Assembly (NCBI RefSeq): GCF_003014595.1 | Contig: NZ_PYGK01000001.1 | Coordinates: forward strand, 926,820-990,819 | DNA from: Chitinophaga ginsengisoli | GTDB taxonomy: Bacteria; Bacteroidota; Bacteroidia; Chitinophagales; Chitinophagaceae | Direction of reading: 5' to 3' | Length of the DNA: 64,000 bases | Shown: piece by piece, positions 1 through 9,765 of the stretch | How the letters are laid out: the number at the start of each line of letters is the position of its first letter | How positions within the stretch are numbered: position 1 is the first letter of the stretch | Notes under the pieces: model-generated | Databases searched by the model: none | What the model was told of the DNA's origin: nothing | What the model saw: only the letters and a program-made list of their open reading frames with translations | Position numbers and translations under genes: made by a program

Positions 1-1
1 T

Positions 2-478
2 GCCCTTGGCTCTACCGAAAATGTAGTGGCCGGTCTGGACAGTGGTGCCGACGACTACCTGGTGAAGCCCTTCAAACAGGCCGAACTGCTGGCCCGCATA
101 CGCTCTCTGTTGCGCCGTAATCCTGATAATGCTGTCAATACTGCCAACGTTGTGGTTAATAACAACCATACCGCCAATGTTCTGAAAGTAGCCGATCTTG
201 AACTGGACCTCAATACAAAAAGCGCCAGCCGTTACGGTGAAAATATTGTGTTGACCGCTACTGAATACAGACTGTTGGAATACATGATGAGAAACCCCCG
301 CCGTGTGCTTTCCAGAATGGAAATACTGGAAAATGTATGGGGCGTTGATTTCAATATGAATACCAAAGTAGTGGATGTTTATGTCAATTACCTGCGCAAA
401 AAAGTAAACCGTAAAGAGCAGCCTGCCTTGATTCAGACTGTAGTGGGCATGGGGTATATGTTGAAAGAAGAAGAATGA
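2..478 (+). CDS. Response regulator, OmpR/PhoB type (5' truncated by window edge)
   Basis: The reading frame is open from base 2, so the start lies outside the window. What remains is the end of a receiver domain, with the DDYLVKPF motif carrying the conserved lysine that follows the phospho-acceptor aspartate (itself off-window). It is followed by a winged-helix DNA-binding domain (LTATEYRLLEYM, then VVDVYVNYLRKKV and the GMGYML wing). The family binds promoter DNA when phosphorylated by a partner kinase. The stop overlaps the next gene's ATG (ATGA at 475-478), so the two form a translationally coupled two-component operon. The regulon cannot be read from the sequence. Confidence 0.95.
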   Translation, partial: ALGSTENVVAGLDSGADDYLVKPFKQAELLARIRSLLRRNPDNAVNTANVVVNNNHTANVLKVADLELDLNTKSASRYGENIVLTATEYRLLEYMMRNPRRVLSRMEILENVWGVDFNMNTKVVDVYVNYLRKKVNRKEQPALIQTVVGMGYMLKEEE

Positions 479-1848
479 CCATACGTAATAAGATATTAGG
501 TTTATTCACGGCGCTCACCGTCTCCATTATCCTGATGATGGCGGCTTTCGCCTATTTCCTCATCAATCGTCAGTCTTTCGATGACTTCTACAAGCGACTT
601 GAGATCAGGGCTTATATCGCAGCCAGGGCCAGGTTGACGCAAGATAAAGACAACAGTGCCACGTATGCTGAGATCCGGAATGAGCACCTGGAACGCCTGC
701 CACACGAAAAAGAATATTTTATAAGAATAGATACGACCGGCAGTCCTGCTCCAGATCCCGGCCTGAAGCCCCTACGGCAGCATTTCTATGATAATATAAA
801 GACAGAAGGAAAAGCCACTTACCGCTATAAGGACACGTTTTACCAGGGAGTATTGTTTGAGAATGAATCCGGCAAATATATCGTGATCGTTTCCGCCAGT
901 AATGTATATGGTCAGCAGTTTATGACCGAACTGAGAAGGACCCTGCTGATCTGTATGGCCATTGCCGCTGTTGTAGTCGTAACTACAGGGCTTTTCTTTT
1001 CCCGGTATATCCTGCAGCCGGTGCGCCAGATCACTTCCCGTGTAAAAGATATCAGGGCCCATAATCTGCACCTGCGACTGGATACCCCCACCAGCAGAGA
1101 CGAAATGACAGAGCTGGCCCAGACCTTCAATAACATGCTGGACCGCCTGGAAACAGCTTTCGAAACACAGAATAACTTTGTTAGTAATGCTTCTCATGAA
1201 CTGGGTACCCCGCTGACCGCCATTATCGGAGAGGCTGAACTGGCCCTGAATAAGCAACGTAATGACGAACAGTACCGGCAGTCACTGTCAGTAATACTGA
1301 AAGAAGCAGAAAGATTGGAACATATTACGAAAAGCCTGCTAAGCCTTGCACAAACAGGATTTGACGGGAAGAGACAACAGCTGGAGAAGATACGCACAGA
1401 TGAGCTGATCTTTACAGTAAAAGAAACAATAGACCGTATCAACCCGGAAAACCAGGTAGAGATCGACTATACCATGCTACCCGAAGAAGAAGATAAACTC
1501 ATTATATTAGGGAATGCACAGCTGTTGCAACTGGCATTAAGTAATATTGTACAGAACGCCTGTAAATACTCCGATAACCGTCCCGCATCTGTGGCACTGG
1601 CGGCTACCGATAAGAACAATATCATCATCATCAAAGACAATGGTATAGGTATTCCAGCCCGGGATATGCCTTTTATTTACGATCCTTTTTATCGTGCTTC
1701 CAACACCGGCGGATATAAGGGCTATGGTATCGGCTTGCCGCTGGCGCGTAATATTATACGCCTGCACGGAGGCAATATCGTTGTTAATAGCAGAGAGAAT
1801 CAGGGAACTGAGATCAGGATTGTATTACCGACATATACACGGTCGTGA
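475..1848 (+). CDS. Sensor histidine kinase, partner of the preceding regulator
   Basis: 457-residue inner-membrane kinase. A membrane segment spans about residues 8-30, an extracytoplasmic sensor region 31-153, a second membrane segment 155-177, then a HAMP linker. The HisKA box NASHELGTPL puts the phospho-accepting histidine at H241. The ATP-binding domain has N-box NIVQNACKYS, G1 DNGIGIP and G2 GYGIGLPLA. All catalytic boxes are present. It overlaps the regulator gene by 4 bases, so the pair should be cognate. The sensor region has no domain I recognise, so the signal is unknown. Confidence 0.95.
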   Translation: MTIRNKILGLFTALTVSIILMMAAFAYFLINRQSFDDFYKRLEIRAYIAARARLTQDKDNSATYAEIRNEHLERLPHEKEYFIRIDTTGSPAPDPGLKPLRQHFYDNIKTEGKATYRYKDTFYQGVLFENESGKYIVIVSASNVYGQQFMTELRRTLLICMAIAAVVVVTTGLFFSRYILQPVRQITSRVKDIRAHNLHLRLDTPTSRDEMTELAQTFNNMLDRLETAFETQNNFVSNASHELGTPLTAIIGEAELALNKQRNDEQYRQSLSVILKEAERLEHITKSLLSLAQTGFDGKRQQLEKIRTDELIFTVKETIDRINPENQVEIDYTMLPEEEDKLIILGNAQLLQLALSNIVQNACKYSDNRPASVALAATDKNNIIIIKDNGIGIPARDMPFIYDPFYRASNTGGYKGYGIGLPLARNIIRLHGGNIVVNSRENQGTEIRIVLPTYTRS

Positions 1849-1982
1849 TAACGTTTTATTCTTACCGTTTTCTTACCTGTTTTTGACCTCATTCTTACAC
1901 CAGAGGTGTTTTCTTACAACATTTTTACTTTTTTTTTAAGTTCCTTTTAACTGGCCCTTACCTGTTCCTTACCTCGTGCTGG

Positions 1983-1990
1983 TAGTTTTG
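1983..1990 (+). promoter_or_regulatory. Candidate -7 element ahead of the UspA-like gene
   Basis: TAGTTTTG fits the Bacteroidetes -7 consensus TAnnTTTG exactly and ends 17 bases before the ATG at 2008. No convincing -33 TTTG was seen at the expected spacing, so the site is only partly supported. Confidence 0.4.
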
Positions 1991-2007
1991 CATTAAAAGA
2001 ATTACCC

Positions 2008-2487
2008 ATGAAGCATGTATTGATTCCTACAGATTTTTCTATCCGGTCTCTTCGCGTAGTGCACGGTGTGGTTGAGCGCTTTGGTGGTGAACCACTCAAT
2101 ATTGTCCTGATGCATGCGGTAGAAATGCCCGGTTCGATTATGGACCTGATGATGCTGTCCAGAAGGTCGTCTCACTACGATCTCATTACGGCTGACTATA
2201 AAGATGCCTGTGAGATCATTAAGAATAAATATGCCTCTGTTATTCATTCGCTGAAAACTGAATTCCTGATCGGTAATGGTAAAGGGCTGTTCAGGAACTT
2301 CTTGTTATATCACAACATAGATGTGATAGCATGCGCCGCCAAAGATGAATTCCGTAAAGCAGGGGTAAACAGTTACAATCCTGCAGAACTGATCAGAAAG
2401 AGCAAATATCCTGTACATCATATACCGCTGGCTCCCAGGAAGGAGAAATACCTGGTGTCTGCCATGTCAGAGTTGTTTGAAGTATAG
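2008..2487 (+). CDS. Universal stress protein (UspA) family protein
   Basis: 159 residues starting MKHVLIPTDFS, the usual first beta strand and loop of UspA-fold proteins. The central part (IGNGKGLFRN, then VIACAAKDEF) occupies the place of the nucleotide-binding loop but does not give a clean GxxG...GS/T motif, so ATP binding is uncertain. The protein is cytoplasmic with no signal peptide. It lies 21 bases upstream of the bestrophin-like gene on the same strand, and the two may be co-transcribed from the candidate promoter at 1983. Function beyond the fold is not evident. Confidence 0.75.
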   Translation: MKHVLIPTDFSIRSLRVVHGVVERFGGEPLNIVLMHAVEMPGSIMDLMMLSRRSSHYDLITADYKDACEIIKNKYASVIHSLKTEFLIGNGKGLFRNFLLYHNIDVIACAAKDEFRKAGVNSYNPAELIRKSKYPVHHIPLAPRKEKYLVSAMSELFEV

Positions 2488-2508
2488 AAACTATAAAACC
2501 GTTACAAG

Positions 2509-3420
2509 ATGTTGTTGAAAAAGAATATCCCGTTTAAATATGTTTTCGGGAAAATAAAATATGAGATCCTGCTCGTAGCGGTATATACGCTGGTAATAGT
2601 ATTACTGCACGACAGATTTAATCTGAAGCACATGGCTATTCCCCTGTCTGTGCCTATGATCATGGGTACTGTTATTTCGCTGTTGCTGGCCTTCCGTTCC
2701 AATCAGGCATATGACCGCTGGTGGGAAGCAAGAACAGTATGGGGGGCTATTGTAAATGATTCGCGTACCTTTTCAAGACAGGTGCTTTCATTCATAGATA
2801 GTGCTTACGACGGAGAAGATATAGGGCATTTCAGAGAACGTATGGTACGCAGGCAGATCGCCTGGTGTTATGCACTCAGCCAGTCCCTGCGTGGATTGGA
2901 TGCCAGGGAAGGACTTGACAGGCTCATTCCAAAAAGAGAGATGTCACATATAAGCAAGTATACCAATGTGCCGATGGCATTACTGGAACTGCATGCGCGT
3001 GATCTGAACTATGCGCTGAAACAGGGATGGATCAATGAATACCAGCAGGTACAGCTGGACCAGACCCTGAGCCGTTTATGTGATGGAATGGGTAAATGTG
3101 AGCGAATCAAGAATACGGTCTTCCCGGCAACGTACAGTCTTTACATCCATTTCGCCCTGAACTTTTTCATCCTGTTGCTGCCCTTTGCTCTGATAGAGTA
3201 TTTCGGACTGGTGGAAGTGCCTATGGTAGTAGCTATTGCCGCTTCTTTCCTCTTAATAGAGAAGATGGCGATCCACCTGCAGGACCCGTTTGACAATAAA
3301 CCTACGGATACGCCAATGACGGCAATATCGAGGAATATTGAGCGCGATCTGAAACAGATGCTGAATGATCATCATCTGCCCGAGACTGCGAATGCAGATC
3401 ATAAATTCTATGTGATGTAA
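2509..3420 (+). CDS. Bestrophin-like channel protein (UPF0187/RFP-TM family)
   Basis: 303 residues with hydrophobic segments near 20-38, 45-63, 211-232 and 235-252. The region RSNQAYDRWWEARTVWG is the diagnostic bestrophin-family signature following the second helix. Family members are pentameric anion or cation channels in the inner membrane; which ion this one conducts cannot be read here. It follows the UspA-like gene closely, suggesting a stress or ion-homeostasis pairing (inference). The intergenic region behind it ends in a hairpin shared with ruvB. Confidence 0.85.
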   Translation: MLLKKNIPFKYVFGKIKYEILLVAVYTLVIVLLHDRFNLKHMAIPLSVPMIMGTVISLLLAFRSNQAYDRWWEARTVWGAIVNDSRTFSRQVLSFIDSAYDGEDIGHFRERMVRRQIAWCYALSQSLRGLDAREGLDRLIPKREMSHISKYTNVPMALLELHARDLNYALKQGWINEYQQVQLDQTLSRLCDGMGKCERIKNTVFPATYSLYIHFALNFFILLLPFALIEYFGLVEVPMVVAIAASFLLIEKMAIHLQDPFDNKPTDTPMTAISRNIERDLKQMLNDHHLPETANADHKFYVM

Positions 3421-3576
3421 TAATTGTTTAAAGCCTACACTTATCTTACTCTGTTGGAGAAGGGATAACGTTCCGGTGCATACGAATAAAAGCACAATCA
3501 AGGATTAAGGAAGGATTACTACGGCGCCGGACGTCATTCCAACATGGATATAGAGTGTTATATGGAGGAAACAAGT

Positions 3577-3602
3577 AAGGGAGCTTTCGCTCCCTTTTAT
3601 TT
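3577..3602. terminator. Bidirectional intrinsic terminator between bestrophin-like gene and ruvB
   Basis: An 8-bp perfect stem, AAGGGAGC at 3577-3584 and GCTCCCTT at 3589-3596, with a 4-base loop. It is followed by T-rich sequence on the + strand and preceded by A-rich sequence, and lies between two convergent genes. Confidence 0.75.
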
Positions 3603-3617
3603 TTTCATGCAATATGA

Positions 3618-4643
3618 TCAGAATAGCAAGCCACCGCCGCTGCCTCTGGGTGCTTTGCCCAGATGTACATAGGCCTTTTCGGTGACTTCCCTGCCGCGCG
3701 GCGTACGTTTGATAAAACCCTCCTGGATCAGGAATGGCTCATATACCTCTTCCAGGGTGCCTGCTTCTTCCCCAACTGCCGTTGCAATGGTGGTAATACC
3801 AACAGGACCGCCTTTGAAGTTTTCAATGATCACCTGGAGAATGCGGTTATCCATTTCATCCAATCCGTATTCATCCACATTCAACGCTCTCAGGCTGTGT
3901 TGTGCTATATCGAGGTCGATAATTCCGTTACCTATAACCTGCGCAAAATCACGCACACGTCTGAGCAGGCCATTGGCAATACGCGGAGTACCCCGGGAGC
4001 GCCGCGCTATTTCCATTGCTGCATCTGAGGTGATCTTGGTTTGTAATAATCCGGCTGCCCGCCAGATGATCTTTTGCAGGGTAGCGGCGTTATAATATTC
4101 CAGTCTCGACTTGATACCGAAACGCGATAGCAGTGGCGCCGTCAACAATCCTGAGCGGGTGGTGGCACCTATCAGGGTAAAAGGATGCAGTGTGATCTGT
4201 ATGGAACGTGCACTGGGGCCCGTATCGATCATAATGTCGATGCGGTAATCTTCCATAGCCGAGTACAGGTATTCTTCCACCACCGTACTGAGACGGTGGA
4301 TCTCATCTATGAATAGCACGTCCTTATCTTCCAGGTTGGTGAGCAAGCCGGCCAGGTCGCCGGGTTTTTCTATTACCGGTCCTGAAGTTTCCCTGATATT
4401 CACCCCCATTTCATTGGCCACGATACGGGAAAGGGTTGTTTTGCCTAATCCGGGAGGGCCATGGAACAGAATATGATCCAATGCTTCGCCTCTTAATTTG
4501 GCTGCCTTGATAAATATTTTCAGGTTGTCAATGATCTGATCCTGCCCGGAGAAATCGATGATCTCCCGGGGGCGGATGCTATTCTCAAACTCCTTTTCTG
4601 CCGCGCTCTGGCGGTTTTCTTCTGGTCTTAGCGGATTAGACAT
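3618..4643 (-). CDS. ruvB: Holliday junction branch migration helicase subunit RuvB
   Basis: 341 residues from the chosen start [13 protein letters not shown]+ ATPase with Walker [10 protein letters not shown] at about 62-70, Walker B LFIDEIH at 110-116, and the RuvB-typical GATTRSGLL stretch near 159-167. A winged-helix DNA-binding domain closes the protein (RTPRGREVT). RuvB hexamers pump DNA through RuvA-bound Holliday junctions. The frame extends 18 codons further upstream, but those residues do not resemble RuvB and a TATTTTTG box lies inside that stretch, so the internal ATG at 4643 is preferred. ruvA and ruvC are not in the window. Confidence 0.97.
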   Translation of the reverse strand: MSNPLRPEENRQSAAEKEFENSIRPREIIDFSGQDQIIDNLKIFIKAAKLRGEALDHILFHGPPGLGKTTLSRIVANEMGVNIRETSGPVIEKPGDLAGLLTNLEDKDVLFIDEIHRLSTVVEEYLYSAMEDYRIDIMIDTGPSARSIQITLHPFTLIGATTRSGLLTAPLLSRFGIKSRLEYYNAATLQKIIWRAAGLLQTKITSDAAMEIARRSRGTPRIANGLLRRVRDFAQVIGNGIIDLDIAQHSLRALNVDEYGLDEMDNRILQVIIENFKGGPVGITTIATAVGEEAGTLEEVYEPFLIQEGFIKRTPRGREVTEKAYVHLGKAPRGSGGGLLF

Positions 4644-4660
4644 ATCGGGGCGAAAGTTAC

Positions 4661-4668
4661 CAAAAATA
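4661..4668 (-). promoter_or_regulatory. Candidate -7 element for ruvB
   Basis: On the minus strand the sequence reads TATTTTTG, an exact TAnnTTTG match, 17 bases upstream of the chosen ruvB ATG. It supports the shorter start. No clear -33 element was seen. Confidence 0.4.
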
Positions 4669-4746
4669 TAGCTGTTGCAAGACGACTGGTAATACATTGT
4701 GTGGTATATTTATGTAGCGCCACTAAATTTAACCCGGCTAGAAATA

Positions 4747-6048
4747 ATGAGAAAGTATCATACACTGCTACCTGCCCTATGCCTGATCACCCTTATGTCC
4801 TATGGGCAGCAGATCAAAAAATCAGAGGTAAAACGCATATTATCCACATTAGCTGCCGATGATATGCAGGGTCGTGAAACTTTTAAACCTGGCGCGGAAA
4901 AGGCCGCCGCATTCCTGGAAAAAGAATTTGCAGATGCTGGACTGGAACCATTGGCGGGAGATAAGGATTTCAGACAATCATTTTTTCAGTATGACACTAA
5001 ACTGATAAAAGAGAAGGTTGTACTGAATGGGAAGGCTGGCCAGCCTGGGATAGTGTTTGTAACCGGCGTGGAAAGTGAGATCAACTGGACACAGGACACT
5101 AAAGTGGAAATAGCTCATATCAACGCGGGCGATAATTTTGATAACAGGGTACAGGAACTGAAACGAGCTTCACATAATACCCTTGTATGGGTAGACACTA
5201 CGCAGGTTGAAAAATTTAATCAGTATGACGGCGAAATATGGCTACATGGCGTCCATAAACAGGATAGTGCAGCTACTGTTGTATTTGTTTTAAAACCGCA
5301 GGCATTTGACGGTGCCGGTAAATGGTCAGTTCAGGTTTCACAGGAAGTGACCCGCCTGCCGCTTTGTAACGTGGCAGGTATGATCACCGGCAGCGGTAAA
5401 CCCGATGAATATGTGATCTTCTCCGGGCACTACGATCACATCGGGATAATAGCGCCGGTGGAACAGGACAGCATTGCCAACGGTGCTGATGACGATGCAA
5501 GCGGAGTGACGGCTGTATTGATGCTGGCGAAATATTTCAAAAAACATCCGCCTGTACGTAGTATCCTGTTCGTAGCCTTTACAGGGGAGGAGATCGGTGG
5601 TTATGGTTCCCGTTACTTCTCGCGTCAACTAGACCCTGAAAAGATCGTGGCGATGTTCAACATAGAAATGATCGGTAAGGAGTCCAAGTTTGGCAAGAAC
5701 AGCGCCTTTATCACAGGGTACGAACGTTCTGACTTCGGACAGATACTGGGTCGCAACCTGGAATCTTCGGTATTCCATTTTTACCCCGATCCATATCCTG
5801 AGCAGCAGCTTTTTTACCGTTCTGACAATGCTACCCTGGCAAGACTGGGGGTACCGGCACACACGATCTCCACTACACAGATCGATAAGGATACCCTGTA
5901 TCACAGTGTGAATGATGAGATGGAAAGCATGGACCTGGATAATATCACCAGTATCATTCAGGCGATAGCAACCAGCGCCACCTCCATCGTAGATGGTAAA
6001 GACACGCCAACCCGGATAGACAAGGCAGCTGTTAGCCGCCGCAGATAG
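4747..6048 (+). CDS. Secreted M28-family zinc aminopeptidase
   Basis: 433 residues from MRKYHTLLPAL, an N-terminal signal peptide ending near SYGQ. The M28 metal site is visible: SGHYDH with H228, the NGADDDASG loop near 247-255, the TGEEIGG pair of glutamates near 280, and a late histidine in TLYHSVNDE. Family members are periplasmic or secreted di-zinc aminopeptidases. A longer frame begins 16 codons earlier but would bury the signal peptide, so the ATG at 4747 is chosen. It is transcribed divergently from ruvB. Substrate preference cannot be inferred. Confidence 0.9.
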   Translation: MRKYHTLLPALCLITLMSYGQQIKKSEVKRILSTLAADDMQGRETFKPGAEKAAAFLEKEFADAGLEPLAGDKDFRQSFFQYDTKLIKEKVVLNGKAGQPGIVFVTGVESEINWTQDTKVEIAHINAGDNFDNRVQELKRASHNTLVWVDTTQVEKFNQYDGEIWLHGVHKQDSAATVVFVLKPQAFDGAGKWSVQVSQEVTRLPLCNVAGMITGSGKPDEYVIFSGHYDHIGIIAPVEQDSIANGADDDASGVTAVLMLAKYFKKHPPVRSILFVAFTGEEIGGYGSRYFSRQLDPEKIVAMFNIEMIGKESKFGKNSAFITGYERSDFGQILGRNLESSVFHFYPDPYPEQQLFYRSDNATLARLGVPAHTISTTQIDKDTLYHSVNDEMESMDLDNITSIIQAIATSATSIVDGKDTPTRIDKAAVSRRR

Positions 6049-6050
6049 TT

Positions 6051-6725
6051 TTAAGGGATCATTTGCAGGATGATGTTCGGATCCGGGCAGTTGGCCAGGT
6101 ATTTTTCCCTTTCGCTATAGCGGCATACGCCGGGATAATCGCCCTTATTGCCTTCCATGTCGGTGATGATCTGGAAATGAAGGTGAGGGGGCCAATGGCC
6201 ATTCTCGGGAATATCCCCGAAATGCGCTATCTGCTGACCTGCTACGATCCGCATATTCTCCTGCAGACCTTCCAGGTCACGCAGGGAAAGATGGCCATAC
6301 AGGGTATGGAAAACATGTCCTTCCAGTTGGTGGCGAAGGATGATAGTAGCGCCATAGTCGCCATGTATATCATTGAACCTGAAGCTATGAACGGTGCCTT
6401 CCATAGGGGCAAATACAGGGGTACCCGGGGCGCCCCATATGTCAATACCTAAGTGCAGGCGGCGCGGTTCATCAGCTGTAGAAAAGTGCTCGCTGCGGGA
6501 ATAAATGGTCCGGTGTTCCGCATAGCCACCTATGCCAAAGCGGCATTCATGGTCCGTCAGCAGCTGGTTCACATAATCTGTAAACTTTTGGGTATCGTCC
6601 AGTATTTCCGCAGTAAGTGTCGTATTCCTGTCCGTAAAGTCCATTGCCAACAGGCTGTCATTTTCCGGATCAAATAATACTACTGGCTGAAAGGGCTGAT
6701 AATGCTCCAGGATCTTCTCTAACAT
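6051..6725 (-). CDS. M23-family (LytM-like) metallopeptidase domain protein
   Basis: 224 residues. The M23 zinc ligands are complete: H91 and D95 in HLGID, and H181 and H183 in PHLHF. The usual GTPVFAPMEGTV and YGHLS blocks are also present. M23 enzymes cut peptide cross-bridges in peptidoglycan. No signal peptide is visible at the N terminus (MLEKILEHYQ), which is odd for a wall hydrolase; the protein may act inside the cell, on another substrate, or be exported differently. It converges with the M28 gene two bases away. Confidence 0.85.
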   Translation of the reverse strand: MLEKILEHYQPFQPVVLFDPENDSLLAMDFTDRNTTLTAEILDDTQKFTDYVNQLLTDHECRFGIGGYAEHRTIYSRSEHFSTADEPRRLHLGIDIWGAPGTPVFAPMEGTVHSFRFNDIHGDYGATIILRHQLEGHVFHTLYGHLSLRDLEGLQENMRIVAGQQIAHFGDIPENGHWPPHLHFQIITDMEGNKGDYPGVCRYSEREKYLANCPDPNIILQMIP

Positions 6726-6810
6726 GAAAGATGGGTTGAAAGGGGCAAAATACGAAAAGTGTGCTTTATGTTGGAATTAGCGGCCAACAAAGGCTATAGT
6801 TATAAAAGTA

Positions 6811-6842
6811 AAAGGCCCCGGCATTATGCCGGGGCCTTTTAC
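6811..6842. terminator. Intrinsic terminator downstream of leuS
   Basis: A strong GC-rich hairpin with arms AAAGGCCCCGGCA and TGCCGGGGCCTTT around a tiny loop. It is flanked by A/T runs on both sides and lies 17 bases past the leuS stop on the minus strand. Confidence 0.85.
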
Positions 6843-6858
6843 TTTTAACTTGTCAGGA

Positions 6859-9627
6859 TCAGATAACGATATTGATCATCCTGCCTTTCACGATCACTAC
6901 TTTCTTTACCGGTTTCCCGTCGATCCATTTCAGAACGGCCTCGTTAACCAGCACCTCCTTTTCAATGGTCTCATTGTCTGCATCGAGCGGGAAGCTAAGT
7001 TCAGTACGTGTTTTACCATTAACGGCTATCGGATAGGTGAAAGCGCTTTCCTTCGTGTATTTCTCTTCAAATACAGGATATGGGGCGTCCAGGATGCTGG
7101 TAGTATTGCCCAGCTGGTGCCACAGTTCTTCAGCGATATGCGGTGCATATGGCGCCAGTAATATCAATACTGGTTCCAGTACACTACGCTTGTTCGACTT
7201 CAGGCTGCTCAGTTCATTCACGCAGATCATGAACTGGCTGACTGCTGTATTGTAGGAGAAGTTTTCTGTGTCAGCATCTATCTTCTGGATGGTCTTGTGC
7301 AGGATCTTCAGCTCTTCAGGTGTAGCTGGAGCATCTTTCACAATAATACCCTTCTGCTCGTCGGCAAACAGGCGCCACAGCTTTTTCAGGAAGCGGTGTA
7401 CCCCTTCAATACCCTTGGTATCCCATGGTTTGGATTGTTCTACAGGTCCGAGGAACATTTCATACATGCGGAAAGTATCAGCACCGAACTTCTCCACGAC
7501 GTCATCCGGGTTGACAGTGTTGTATTTTCCTTTACTCATTTTTTCGAGTAAAACGCCGCAGATATATTTCCCGTCTTCCAGTATGAATTCCGCATCGCTA
7601 TTGGCAGGTCGCCAGTTTCTGAAAGCTTCAATATCCAGTTCCAGGCCATCTACGATATTTACATCGGTATGTAACTCATCTGTTTCGTACTGGTCTTTCA
7701 AGCCATGAGAAACGTAAGTATTAGTGCCACGAATACGATAAACCATACGAGAACTACCACCGATCATACCCTGGTTGATCAGTTTCTTATATGGCTCCTG
7801 GAAGCCAATATATCCCAGGTCAAACAGTGCTTTTGTCCACATACGGGAATACAGCAGGTGACCTACGGCATGCTCTGTACCACCCACATACACATCTACC
7901 TGGTTCCAGTAGTCTGTAGCTGCGCGGTCTGCAAATACCTCCGTGTTTGTTGGATCGGTATAACGCAGGAAATACCAGCTACTGCCAGCATAACCAGGCA
8001 TCGTATTAGTTTCGCGTTTTGTGTCCGCATCGATATTTACCCAGTCGGTAATGTTAGCCAGCGGGCCTTCACCTTCTTCTCCGGGTTTATAGTTTTCTAC
8101 GTGCGGTAAGGTAACCGGCAGGTCCTTCTCATCCAGCGCGTAGGGAACACCGTTCTTGTATACAATCGGGAATGGCTCACCCCAGTAGCGCTGGCGACTG
8201 AAACCAGCGTCTCTCATTTTATAATTGATCTGGCGTTTACCAATGCCCATTGCCTCTATTTTCTCGGCTACTACATCCATGGCGTTGCGCATGGTCATGC
8301 CGTCCAGGAAGTCGCTATGCTGCAGGATCGCGTCTTTGGTAGGATTCGCTTCTTCTCCATTGAAGGCATCTCCGATAATGTTGGTGATCGGGATGTCGAA
8401 GTGTTTGGCAAAGGAGTAGTCGCGCTGGTCGCCACAAGGTACCGCCATAATAGCACCTGTACCATATCCTGCCAGTACATATTCAGAGATCCATACCGGG
8501 ATACGACGTCCGTTGAATGGATTCAGTACATATGCGCCGGTAAAACAACCGGTGATTTGTTTTACCTCTGCCAGACGCTCACGCTCGGAACGGCTCTGTA
8601 CGTAGTCCAGGTATTTCTCTATTGCTGCTTTCTGCTCTGCGGTGGTAATGCGGCTTACCAGTTCGTGCTCAGGCGCCAATACCATAAAATCTACCCCGAA
8701 GATGGTATCAGGACGGGTAGTATATACGGTTACGGTGCTATCAGGAATACCATCAAACGCAAAAGAGATCTCAGCTCCCTGGCTCTTACCGATCCAGTTA
8801 CGCTGCATTTCTTTCATCGCATCGCTGTATTCGACTGTTTCCAGTCCTTCCAGCAGGCGGTTCGCATACTCCGTGATACGGAGGAACCACTGTCTCATTT
8901 TCTTTTTGATAACAGGGTAGCCGCCACGCTCACTGACACCGTTCACTACCTCATCGTTGGCTAGTACGGTTCCCAGGGCAGGACACCAGTTTACTTCCGC
9001 AAAAGCCAGGTAGGCCAGACGGTAGTGCATGAGTATCTCACGCTGACGTACTTCGCTGAATTGCTTCCATTCGTCTGCTGTAAAGCTGATATAACGGTCG
9101 CCGGGACATTCATGGTCTTTATTACCCGCTTTTTCAAAGGCAGTGATTAATGTTTCAATACGTTCTGCTTTTTGCAGGGAACGGTTGAACCAGCTGTCGA
9201 ACAACTGCAGGAAGATCCATTGTGTCCATTTGTAATAGCCTGGATCGCTGGTTTTTACTTCCCGGTCCCAGTCAAAGCTGAAACCCATATTGTCCAGCTG
9301 CCTGCGGAAGGCTGCCAGGTTGTTGGCTGTAGTAACTGCGGGGTGCTGACCGGTTTCCAGTGCATACTGTTCTGCCGGCAGGCCAAAGGCGTCCCAGCCC
9401 ATTGGGTGGAGTACGTTAAAGCCTTTCAGTCTTTTATAACGGGCATATATATCGGATGAGATATACCCCAATGGATGACCCACATGGAGCCCTGTCCCTG
9501 AGGGATAGGGGAACATATCCATTACATAACATTTGGGTTTGGGGCTGTTGTTGCTAACCTGGTAAGCCTTCGCATCTACCCAGTGTGCCTGCCACTTTTT
9601 CTCAATCGCCCTGAAATTGTATTCCAT
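6859..9627 (-). CDS. leuS: Leucyl-tRNA synthetase
   Basis: 922 residues, close to the usual length for bacterial LeuRS. The class I signature appears as HVGH at 48-51 (preceded by PYPSGTGL), and the second as KMSKG near 696-700. The CP1 editing domain lies between (TTRPDTIFG and the GTGAIMAVPCGDQRD block), then the anticodon-binding region. It charges tRNA-Leu with leucine in the cytoplasm. The gene stands alone, with its own terminator and about 140 bases of upstream sequence before the divergent ftsX. Confidence 0.98.
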   Translation of the reverse strand: MEYNFRAIEKKWQAHWVDAKAYQVSNNSPKPKCYVMDMFPYPSGTGLHVGHPLGYISSDIYARYKRLKGFNVLHPMGWDAFGLPAEQYALETGQHPAVTTANNLAAFRRQLDNMGFSFDWDREVKTSDPGYYKWTQWIFLQLFDSWFNRSLQKAERIETLITAFEKAGNKDHECPGDRYISFTADEWKQFSEVRQREILMHYRLAYLAFAEVNWCPALGTVLANDEVVNGVSERGGYPVIKKKMRQWFLRITEYANRLLEGLETVEYSDAMKEMQRNWIGKSQGAEISFAFDGIPDSTVTVYTTRPDTIFGVDFMVLAPEHELVSRITTAEQKAAIEKYLDYVQSRSERERLAEVKQITGCFTGAYVLNPFNGRRIPVWISEYVLAGYGTGAIMAVPCGDQRDYSFAKHFDIPITNIIGDAFNGEEANPTKDAILQHSDFLDGMTMRNAMDVVAEKIEAMGIGKRQINYKMRDAGFSRQRYWGEPFPIVYKNGVPYALDEKDLPVTLPHVENYKPGEEGEGPLANITDWVNIDADTKRETNTMPGYAGSSWYFLRYTDPTNTEVFADRAATDYWNQVDVYVGGTEHAVGHLLYSRMWTKALFDLGYIGFQEPYKKLINQGMIGGSSRMVYRIRGTNTYVSHGLKDQYETDELHTDVNIVDGLELDIEAFRNWRPANSDAEFILEDGKYICGVLLEKMSKGKYNTVNPDDVVEKFGADTFRMYEMFLGPVEQSKPWDTKGIEGVHRFLKKLWRLFADEQKGIIVKDAPATPEELKILHKTIQKIDADTENFSYNTAVSQFMICVNELSSLKSNKRSVLEPVLILLAPYAPHIAEELWHQLGNTTSILDAPYPVFEEKYTKESAFTYPIAVNGKTRTELSFPLDADNETIEKEVLVNEAVLKWIDGKPVKKVVIVKGRMINIVI

Positions 9628-9765
9628 ATAATAATTAAATATCTGTCTTATTGTACATGAGTCATTACTTAAGGCCCATGCATTGAGCTTAAAATAACGT
9701 TAAAGGATGACAAAAGTAAACATAACTGCTAATTTTTATTATTTTCGCCATTAAACGGTAGATTA

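Noticed and set aside
4644..4697. N-terminal extension of RuvB by 18 residues
   Set aside because: The extra residues do not resemble RuvB and a promoter-like TATTTTTG lies within them; the internal ATG fits the family.
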